From the NCBI RefSeq assembly GCF_029784135.1, contig NC_073746.1, forward strand, positions 293,532,089 to 293,596,088: a stretch of DNA of 64,000 nt, given 5' to 3'. Below are positions 54,632-64,000 of this stretch, piece by piece. The stretch is from Toxorhynchites rutilus septentrionalis. Lineage: Eukaryota; Arthropoda; Insecta; Diptera; Culicidae. The position numbers were made by a program, and so were the translations under genes. Each line of letters opens with the position of its first letter. Position 1 is the stretch's first letter. A model generated the notes under the pieces. That model saw nothing but the letters and a program-made list of their open reading frames with translations, made no database searches and was not told where the DNA came from.

Positions 54632-55745
54632 ATGCGTAAAATATACACAGCCATAAATCACATTCAAGATTGCTACACTCTACAACAATGGTTCAATGAA
54701 TTCGAAGAGTGGTGCACAAATAATTTATTGACGATCAGTGTCCATAAATGCAACGCAATATCGTTTCATCGAAAATTGAACCCAATCATCCACAATTACA
54801 ATATTTCTAACGAGCCTCTAGTGCGTGTTGATCAAATACGCGACTTGGGAATCATCCTTGACACAGGGTTGACTTTTCGCCCCCATTATGACAGCATAAT
54901 TGCAAAGTCTAACCGACAACTAGAATTTATATTTAAAGTATCCAACAAATTCCGTGATCCACAATGTCTTCGGGCACTTAACTGTGTACTGGTGCGCTCC
55001 ATTCTGGAATCAAATGCAATCGTTTGGTGCCCGTATCAGTTTAACTGGATAAGTAGATTCGAATCAATACAAAAAAAATCATTAGATACGCGCTCCATAG
55101 TCTTCCATGGCGAGACCCGTTGAATATACCACCGTATGAAGAGCGATGTAGGCTCCTCGGGCTTGACACGTTGGAACGCAGGAGATATGTTGCCCAAGTT
55201 ATGTTTGTCGCAAAAATACTTTTGGGCGATATTGACTCAGCGGAAATATTGACACAACTAAATATATATGCACCTATTAGAGTCCTTCGACAGCGGGACT
55301 TCCTGTTACTAGACGGTCGTCGTTCAGCATATGGTCAATATGACCCCATTCGATTTATGGCGACAAAATTCAACGAAGTCTATCAGATGTTCGATTTTAA
55401 CTCTTCTGCTGCAGCATTCAATCGAAATCTGTTAAATGGATAACACCCAACATTGGAAGACTGAAGAACCACCACGATCAGCAGCTTCACTGTATACATT
55501 TTATTATTTATGACTCTAATTTCATTATTATGATTTATGAGAATGTTTGTTTTTATGTTTTTTCTCTGTACTATGTGCTTAGTTATTGTTAATATTTTGT
55601 AGTAGGAATTATGAAAAGATATGAGATTTTTATGCCCTTTTGTGTAAAACATCTAACAACTCAAAAGGGCTTTTCCTCATCTTATCGGTACATTTGATAT
55701 CATTAAGGCAACTAGCCAGATGAGAAATAAATATATAAATAAATA
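54632..55745 (+). pseudogene. 5'-truncated LINE (non-LTR retrotransposon), reverse transcriptase C-terminal end
   Basis: The plus-strand frame 54632-55123 encodes the thumb end of a LINE reverse transcriptase: FEEWCTNNLLTISVHKCNAI, then the RDLGIILDTGLTFRPHYDSI block typical of Jockey/Kiri-type LINEs, then LVRSILESNAIVWCPY. A frameshift near 55110 moves it to 55120-55443 (PPYEERCRLLGLDTLERRR), ending NRNLLNG, stop. A 3' UTR follows, ending in AAATAAATATATAAATAAAT at 55726-55745. The 5' end is missing, as usual for LINE copies. Confidence 0.85.
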
Positions 55746-55892
55746 AAGTGTAAAATAATGGAATATACAGTCAGTCCAAATTATTTTACAGGTTTTCCTT
55801 CACAGGATACCTAACAATAATTTCTGCCGTGAGTCGTAACACGAGATTTTAGGATTTTCGTTATGTAGAGTAGTCAATAGTTCGCGTTCATA

Positions 55893-56240
55893 TAATCACA
55901 TCACTTACCTCAGTGAATCCTGATTATTACCTTTCCCTACTAACAACTATCCCTTCCATGGTAATCGCTAGAGAACCACGCTATAGAGGCGACCTTTCTG
56001 GCCTTCGGGCGGTGATTATCATACTAACATTCCTTCCCTTCCCCTGGTGACTGTAAGGACGTGGCCGGCGTCATTATTGACCATTAAAAACTCGAATCAC
56101 CGAAAATTGCACAACGAGAATGATTTGCTAGTTCCAAGCGTCATTCTGTGTATTCTTTGTGCAATTTGGTTGGTTCATGTCAATCACGGAGAGCAACTAC
56201 GAGTTGTACTGTCTACCCCAGCTCAGCTCAAGCTCAGCTC
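55893..56240 (-). repeat. Dispersed repeat R1, inverted copy
   Basis: Reverse complement of 2938-3290, sharing for example GCCACGTCCTTACAGTCACC and ending in the AGCTCAAGCTC run. Confidence 0.75.
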
Positions 56241-59200
56241 TATCGAACATTATTTAGATATATCGTGATGATTTGCTCATTTTTGTTCATTATGATTACA
56301 TTTGAAGACATTAATTCGTGTCATGCAGAGATATTTGGAAAAATCATCTGGCATCTCTCACATACAAGTTATTTCTCTCGTGAGTATGTTATCCGGCCGA
56401 GCGAGCAAATTGTCCCGATCGAGGGTATGCCGTACTGCCCGATGATAAACTGATGCGTAGAATATAAAATTTAAAAGAAAAATAGAACTTTCTTACCGTT
56501 TTCTTCATCTGAGATATCCACTGGGAACCCAACTCAATACATATGACTCACAGTTATCGCCTCTGAATCGGTTTCAAGCAATAAAAACCTTAGAGAAATG
56601 ATGTAGAAAATTATATAGAAAATCGCTTCCAAATAAATTTAGTTTTCTTATTAAAGTTACTTAAAGCATGTTACAAATGTAAAACTTGTATGGAAGGACT
56701 TAACTAGCACGATTGCCTATAATAATTACATTTCTATCCTTGCTGGTTTACGAGAAAATCAGGCGGATCGAATTGCCCGGCAGGCGCGATTTAGACACAT
56801 CTCCTCTATATCGTATGCTCTCTTACGCCTCCCCCTTATAAACTTATTCCATAAATCATTCACGCGATGCATCGATCGCTGGGGCAAGCAAATGGGTAAA
56901 TAATTTCCCCAGCCTACAATCTGTGGTGTGGATTGATAGTCCGTGCGGGATTTGGAGAGGATTTTCTTCGCCCTGTGATCCCAGTCCATGTAAAACTGAG
57001 AGGTCGGCTGCGTGGTGGAGCAGGGTTTGAATTTCCAGGCCACTATTATATACCTGTTGCTATCCGACCGCTCCTATCTTGAGGGGCCTTTTGTTTGTGA
57101 ATTTTCTCGAAACATTTTACTAAATCGTTACACAAAGAATCCTTCGTTCGTTGAAGGGTCGCACGGTCTTGCCTTAGCGCACTATTCCCTCTGTGTGCGT
57201 GTTTGTTTTCCCTCCCAAGGAACGAATGTGTTTAAGCATTTAAGCAGCTGGGACCGAAATAAACATTTGACTTTAACAACAAAAGGCTCGTATGCTTGTC
57301 GGAAACATGTGTCCTAGTGGAGCCGTGAACGTTTTGTCCCAGCAATTAAGCAAAGACCTCGACGGCTTTTGCATGTTGTTTGTCTATAAACTATCCGAAG
57401 ATTGGCAATGCCATAAATAATATGAGCACTAAGTGGTCTCCGAAATTGAGCTTCCCGTCCGGAGCGTGAAGAAGTTCTAGGCTCCTGAAGTGAGGCATAG
57501 CTATGCTTCCGAAGTATTTGACCGCCAGCAGCTGCTGGAGGAAATTTACGATGAGTGATTGTGTGAAATTACTGCTCGTGTACATTGGAGGAGGGTTGGT
57601 TCGGTGGAAGGGACAGGACCGGTGATGCATAAAATTTTGGACTTTCCGCAATTCACGAGTTTGCATGAGCTCGCTGCTGGGCGGGTTAAAATAGGAACAT
57701 TAATCTTTAGAGTTTATTGCTCGAAGTAGAGCGGAATGTAATTTTCACTGTTGCCCACGGTGTGGTGCACGAGCTAATTTTGATATAATGAACAGCAATG
57801 TCGCCAAAATCAAGATAAATACTCGTCAAATTAATGACCTCTGGGGATTTTGATACGGAATGCTGCTTACAGTTTGGTTAATTTCTCGGAAAACTAATAT
57901 TGACGTACAATCCCACAATTCACTTTGAAATGGGTTTCTCTGGACTTATTACCTACCGCATAATGTTCGAACATCAAATAGCTTTCCTTCGGAAGGTAAA
58001 TATTTACGTCTCTTACAAATTAATTTACAAGAAGAAATGATTCCTGTCCCGTGATCGTATTGAAGGACCTCCAGCGATGACCCAATTTGAGAGACAGGAG
58101 CACCTAAACTTTGATAACCGGTCCATTTATCGAAATCATACGAACGCTCATCCCTCCACCGGACACCTGTGCCGGGTCATGAATATATTTGTTGGCGATA
58201 GCACAAACTAAATTACCCAAAGTCGCCACAAAACCAGCACTCAGCTCCACAACGGTGGAGACTTTGCACTCGTTCAAATGAAAAACAAATAACCGAAACT
58301 CTGACGATTATTTCTGTTTTTATTTTCATTACTACTATTAGTATTCCCCCGTTTCCAAGTCTGTCCCAAAAGTTTTTGGAAACTCTTTCGAACTTCCTGC
58401 TCGCCAGTTTGCCGACTGCTTTGTGGTTGCCTCCGAGTAAACAGCACAAAATGTACCGAACAAATATTCCACCCGAAACATGCTTAATCTCTATCGCGTG
58501 CTGAAGGCATTTCCTATCTCCCCTCATTGGGCGGCGACTGTCGTAAAGCAGGTGAATTTATGCTGTTCTGCCACGGTTTGCGAGGGAAAGACCAAAATGC
58601 GAGGCAGGATTAAAATGGTAAAGTAGTATTAACGGACGAAGGACGCAGTTGTTGTGCAATGATAATGAATTTTTCCCAACATTGCAAAAAGAAATCGGTT
58701 TTGAAGCCATTTGAGAAGGAAAAAAAAAGTTGCATACTTCATCGAGAACTTTACAAGCGAAATGCTTAACATTAAAAAAGTGATGCTGTCATTCACAAAG
58801 CAGTTGAACGTCACTGACTCTATCTCATATCGTTTTAATCGCAAACTTAAAAGTTATCGCGGCGGTGGAAGAGGGAATATGAATGTACTATAATGGATTC
58901 TCCAACGGAACTCTTCACTTGTTTCTCATGTTTCATGGTGATTGTACAATTGTAGACACTTCCGGTAATTAGCACAATGGAAGTGCCATGTCACAGTGCC
59001 AGGCAGCATTGGCGGATGGGACGGACGAAAACTGTCACATTCTGTTGTGTCATGGGGTCGGGCGGCGAATGGTTTGTCAAAGAGAAGATGAACTTATGTT
59101 GACACCATTAGCAGTTCCTTGGCAAAACTGTCTTAACTGGTCCCAAAAGGTTGAAACTGGTCGGGATGATTCACATAATATAATGAATGTAAAGCGAACT

Positions 59201-59304
59201 TTTCATTACGGCGTGTTAGGTTTTCAACTTGTCCGTTGGAATGCCATTTAATCCTCCTGTCGAATCAGGAAAATCATAACTCGTACATACTATTGTGTGC
59301 TTTT
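56241..59304. other. Mostly unique sequence, no gene recognised
   Basis: 56.7-59.2 kb is less AT-rich and less repetitive than the rest. It could hold regulatory sequence or untranslated exons of the gene, but I found no coding exon with proper splice sites. Confidence 0.4.
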
Positions 59305-60533
59305 GACGTAGGATTACGTCTTTCGGGAACATTTTGGGGTACAAATTGAAAATCGAAAATCGAATACATCGTGAAAATTGTCCGATTTCAAACGCCTATT
59401 GCTCAGTCATTTAATGTTGGATTGATGAAATTTTTGCGTCAGTCGATTTCGGCACTCCATAACAATGTTTTATATTGAAGAAAATAATATATGTCATAAA
59501 ACTAACTATCGAACAATTGAAAAATCTCAACCCCTATCCTAACGGAAATACCCACTTGTGATTGGTCGAAATTGACGACACATGCGGCGGATCCCTAACA
59601 GAGACATCAAAACCAAGCTGCCTGGGGGAAATCGGAAATGCAAATATATGCATGTCGGGGGCAATATAAAAGCAAGTAAGGTGGGTGATACGATTAATTC
59701 TAGCAAATAAAATTTGAATTTGGAATTTTAATGTTGGTTGCTTCATGGAATTTCATATCAATGACCGATCGTGTATTGTGAATAATTTAGCACAAGTTTA
59801 GGTGTAAAATTGTATATGGTAGCAGTTGTGTTAATAATGACTTGATTTATGTAACAGTTTCATTCAATTTTCATAAATAAAAACCAAGGTGTGTTCCCGC
59901 TCGAGAACGGGTCGTTTGGTTTAAGCTGTCTGTTATGTTGTGTTCATTTTCACCCAAGGAACATTTAACGGCGAGAAAAATTGGAAAAGTGAAGAAATAG
60001 TGATTTCTCATATGCTCTACATATAGTATTAGGTGTTGTTAGTCCAATTAAAATTCGCATGGGTTAAATAAACACTCAGAAAGTAAAATTATGAAAGAAA
60101 ATTACCTTTCCCAATTCAAATATGTTTTCTCTATATTAAAGTAACATGTTTTACTGATGAGAAAATTTGATAATTGTGTTCGGTATTGGTAATTATCTTA
60201 TATTACATTGGTGAGTTTTTTTTCTTTATTTCATCCATACATATCACAGGAGGCATCTTGTCTAGGATCAAAGAGGGTGGTTTTCATCACATCTCGTTCC
60301 ACTTCGGTATCTTGTATCTGATACACACCATCCAACGACTATCATCACTCGCTAAACACTGGTGGAGTGAACAAACAATACCCAAAAACCAAACAAAACG
60401 GCCCTTTTTAGGTCCACCAAATCATTATCAAAGAGTTTAACGATGTAATTCTTCAAACATATCCAAAATCAACAGATAACCTAACGAAATCCTACGTCAA
60501 CTATGCGGTCGTGTCTCGGGCAGAATCCTCCTG
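59305..60533. mobile_element. GACGTAG-family element F, with histone-type stem-loop
   Basis: The left end GACGTAGGATTACGTC is preceded by TTTT. The right end near 60490-60533 reads CCTACGTCAACTATGCGGTC and then a diverged tail. It contains one 115-bp unit near 59580-59690 and a histone-like 3' stem-loop at 60400. The body is otherwise unrecognised. Confidence 0.7.
60400..60415 (+). terminator. Histone-type 3' stem-loop, one mismatch, in element F
   Basis: GGCCCTTTTTAGGTCC, preceded by CAAAACAAAAC and followed by CAAAGAGTT, resembles a histone mRNA 3' end with one unpaired stem position. The histone gene that would precede it is not clearly recognisable. Confidence 0.55.
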
Positions 60534-61640
60534 TGACTTTTTACCCGTTATTGGTATTTATTTAAAGGAACCCGTTATTGGTATTTATTTAAAGGAAAGG
60601 ATTTAATTGAATGAAAAAACTCCAGAATATAGTTTTTCCTCACCTTCACTCAGTATTGATAGTTATTTAATTCAGCTTTCTCGAAACATTATTACTGATT
60701 TTTCGTTCCGTGAACCCCGTTCATATTTTGTCACCTGGATAGTTCCTTTTTTGGTTTTGAAACAGGTAGTAGTCGTATGATGACAAGTCCTGAAAATGCA
60801 GTAAATGATGTTGATTTGTCGGGTCGAAAACATGATCTTGGTTTGTCCACTTTTTTGAATGCTCTAGTTCAGCACTCCTGTGTCAAAGAATCCAAATCCA
60901 AATGGATCCAAAACACATAAATAAAATAATCTTTTTCATGATTTACAGTAGTTTTATAAGATATTTTTACGGATTCACATGTATTCAAGGTTATATTAAA
61001 GGTCAAGCTAACTTTAAATCAATCACCAGATGATTATTTGGTACGTATTCAGACCTTTTCTGGATTAAAACATTTACAAGTATTGTAAACATCATGCTCG
61101 TACACCATTTGTATAAGATTTATACAGTCAATCCGAACTTTGAGTATGCACGTGCTACTTACGATACTCTCCATTTATTCGGTACAAAATATTTTGCATA
61201 CATTTCATCTTTTGATGCATATCAATAACATACACATTTAACTAAATATGCGCGCAAGAAAATTTCGCGAAAGGGTTTTTTTTGGTAATTATTCATTCCA
61301 AAAAATTGAAAAAAATCTCTATTGTAAGCTTCGCACAAATTCGCAGCGAATTAATAGTTTTAGTAATATCTTTGCGAATTAGCGTACTTTATTTCGTCAG
61401 TTGTTGGTCACTGCTTGGTCAGTGTTGGTTTTTGGTTTACGTAGTTGTTTGAAGAAGTTTTTATCAAAATAGCTATTAGGAGGAATGATAATAAGTAAGA
61501 CTTGTCGAGGAAATAGCGGGAAATAGCAGCCGCTGTCGGAAGATCCCACTAAGTACAGAAAATTATAAACAAGTGTAAATACGAAGGAACCATGGAAAAT
61601 CTTCCGGGTAGAGGACGCAAACGGATCTTATCTTCTGATG
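60534..61640. other. Nothing recognised
   Basis: AT-rich, short frames only. Confidence 0.4.
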
Positions 61641-61649
61641 ATGAACGAG

Positions 61650-62600
61650 TAGGGTAACACGAGGTGATTTGGTCATATGGGGTGATTTGGAACACCCCTT
61701 CATTTAAAAAAGTGCGGCTCAATTTGAATTTTTTATAATGTCATATCTTTCTATTGTTGAACCGCATGTACCTGACGTAAAAAATTTTTGGTAAAATTCG
61801 ACAGCTGGAAGGCAACGGTAGCATGAACACAGTAAGCACTTTGATTGTCAAAAAATGTGAGTTTTCCAATCGTGGTTTTAAGGGTTTTCCCGCTTATTAA
61901 ACAAATTTTTCATGTATTGTGCAGTACAGTTCTGTTCGCCTACAGAAGAGGAACAATTTGATGTAGCGAAACTGTAAGTTTGATAACAATAAATGAAATT
62001 AATTGCATTTTAATTTTTGTGTGTTGTGTGGGGTGACATGGACACCTTTCTGTGGGGTGAATTGGCCCTACAGGTTTGAGACTTTTTTTGGTCTAATTGA
62101 TTCCAGATGCCTTTGAATTACAAAAAGAGGATGGACAGACAACGTTGAAAGAAGGAGGGGCTTGAAAGAGCAACGCAGGCCACCGAGAACGGATTTTCTT
62201 TGACCAAGCATCAAAAGTGTTTGAAAAAGCTCGACCAACAGTGAAAAGATTCTTGCAGAATTCCAATTTTTCTGGTCTGGAATCTGGCCAAGACACCTGG
62301 TATCGATCCCAAAACATTATTACTGATTGTAACATTATACCAAAATATTTCACATAAACATAAGTATCTTTTTTACGATGAAACACACACTGGACCAAAT
62401 CACCCCACATCAAATTTTAATGTCCAAAAATCATCTCTTTTATTTTATGATATATTTGGTAGATTGAAGCTTTATATAATGATTAAACATTATTTATTGA
62501 GAGAAAACAAGTGTAGCTCAGTGTTCAATGTGCCATTTTTTGTTCAGACCGTATTGGTTTGGAAATATTAGGCGATTTGCTTAGGTGGTCCAAATTCCCC
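61650..62600. repeat. Possible nonautonomous element with GGGGTGATTTGG motifs
   Basis: GAGGTGATTTGG and GGGGTGATTTGG lie at 61660-61690, GGGGTGACATGG and GGGGTGAATTGG at 62030-62065, and the reverse orientation CCAAATCACCCC at 62396. This suggests related terminal or subterminal repeats of a DNA element; ends and duplication were not defined. Confidence 0.4.
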
Positions 62601-62689
62601 CCTTTTCCCCTAATTGTGCGAATATGGCCAAAAAACCCTAAAACAAACATTCCTAAATTGACTACCGAAGTAGCCGGCATCGGCATCAC

Positions 62690-63100
62690 CTATACAGGAA
62701 CAATCTAAGAGATCTTGTTGGCGGTGGAAAGTATCACAAAGGTGAATATGAAAAAACGACTACAAATTACTAAGGAATATGTGAACAGACCTTAGGAGTT
62801 CTGGAACAAGGTTTTTTATACGGTTGAGCCGGAAACCAATCTCTTTGTATAGGATGGAAGACAGATGGTGTGGAGGAAACCAGCATCCGTGCTTCAGATT
62901 CAGTCAATTGATGTATGATTACCTTGGTGGTTTCTGGAACTGGAACCATGGAGTTTATTGATTCGGCGATGGACAAGATGGCTTAATTGATCTTACTGAA
63001 ACGTAACCTGCAGTCTCCCGTTCAGAAATTGGGTCTCCCTCGTGATTACTTCTTTCAACAGAATAATGAACCGAAACAAACGCGCGAAGCAGAAATAATG
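62690..63100 (+). pseudogene. Tc1-like transposase relic
   Basis: Broken plus-strand frames give KKRLQITKEYVNRP, EFWNKVFYTVEP (first catalytic region, Asp altered), DGRQMVWRKPA, then FQQNNEPKQT, the second catalytic block with its Asp changed to Asn. Stops and frameshifts throughout. An old, dead Tc1 copy. Confidence 0.75.
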
Positions 63101-64000
63101 CTTCTCTGTGTTGAGTGCTGTTTACCTTTAAAATACCCAAGAAACGGTAATATTCTGTAGAAAACTTAAATTCTGAATGAAGCAATATGATGACTCTGAC
63201 TTGAGTAAACTCAAGCGATGTGAAATGTAACATCTACTTGAAAATTTGAAATTTTTCATTCAAAAATGGTGTTTTCTGAAACCGGACAAACCATGAATTT
63301 TTTTTCTTCAGACAAACCTTGATCAGAGGTGGACCAACCATGATTATAATTTTTTTTTTGGAGAAAATCGTTCAAAAACATAAAAAATTGAACAATTTGA
63401 GCGCCTTATGGTATTATTAGCAACTAGAAACTTCAGGCTTTTCAACAAACCCAAACTCGTCTTGATTATATGTTATTTTCATGAAGAAAACCTGATTTGC
63501 ATTTACTAGTTGCGTGAGAACACCTAAAATCAAGCAAACCAATAGCATTTACCTTATCAATTAAAAATTCAGTTCTTGTTATTGATTTCATTTTTATTTG
63601 GGGTCGGTTTTACAGCAAATTTCTGCTCCAGAGAGTTTCGATAGAAAACTCCATGTATTACGGCAGTGCGGTTCAAAATATGCTTTTTTTTTGTCGTTTT
63701 GAAGTGTTCTAAAATTGTAAAGAGACATAAAAAGACGGAAAGTTTCAATTTTTTTGATGGAATATCAAAATTAAAAATAGGTTTTTTTTTCATTTCGAAG
63801 TTGTTTTTTAAATGTTGTTTTATTCAACAAAAACCATGCATCTCCATTGATTCAATACATTGAGATTGCCACTATGGAGACGCATTGGAGTTTCTTAAAT
63901 GAAACATTTTCAATAAAATATCTCAAAAATGAAAAAAATAAGTTTTTCCCGAAATTTTGATATTTAACGTAGATAAACTTTTCCTTTTTGGTGCATTATA
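63101..64000. other. Nothing recognised
   Basis: AT-rich with T-runs. Two ACCAACCATGAT/ACAAACCATGAA words near 63285-63340 are the only repeats seen. Confidence 0.35.

Noticed and set aside
60174..60440. Histone H4 remnant before the stem-loop in element F
   Set aside because: A GG-rich and HHIS stretch vaguely recalls RGGVKRIS, but the match is too weak to call without an alignment.

Overview
The window looks like nuclear DNA from a culicine mosquito (Aedes-like). It is AT-rich and full of transposable elements, and it carries spliced arthropod-type genes, tRNA-derived SINEs, BEL/Pao, Tc1/mariner and hAT elements, and TATA/TCAGTT core promoters. No bacterial operon, rRNA, tRNA gene or CRISPR array was seen. 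The species call is an inference from the repeat types; no database was searched.

The only host gene I can support runs on the minus strand across almost the whole window, from about 49.9 kb down to a stop codon at 5749. Twelve coding exons can be placed by reading splice sites. Exons at 49.2-49.9, 37.4-38.1 and 24.7-25.1 kb encode a Rap GTPase-activating protein (RapGAP1/Rap1GAP family), including the asparagine-thumb block HIGND. The last RapGAP exon has a donor in phase with an acceptor at 7360. From there five exons encode a BTB/POZ plus BACK-like protein. As read, this is one RapGAP-BTB transcript whose first exons lie upstream, beyond what I could find.

The 11-17 kb introns are nested transposons. 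Intron 7.4-24.7 kb holds two or three MITEs, a TTAA-flanked element with a foldback inside it, a BEL/Pao retrotransposon with nearly identical LTRs and a 5-bp target duplication, and the first histone-carrying element. Intron 25.1-37.4 kb holds a SINE relic, transposase relics, and a Tc1 element split by two later insertions. Intron 38.1-49.2 kb holds a 143-bp tandem array, two mariner relics, a piggyBac-like MITE, a SINE with target duplication, two further copies of the split element family, and a rosa-like mariner split by a third. Upstream of 49.9 kb are an hAT element with a perfect 8-bp duplication, a truncated LINE, one more family member and a Tc1 relic.

The most unusual feature is a family of about seven elements with one end GACGTAGGACTACGTC and the other end ...TATAACC...TGACGTAGGACTA. 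They sit beside short T (or A) runs. Two copies (19.4-21.9 and 30.4-34.0 kb, opposite orientation) carry broken replication-dependent histone genes: H2A and H2B pseudogenes in divergent arrangement, with leaders and a histone 3' stem-loop plus purine-rich downstream element. This points to capture of a histone gene pair at the DNA level. Three other copies carry a conserved TATA/TCAGTT core promoter.
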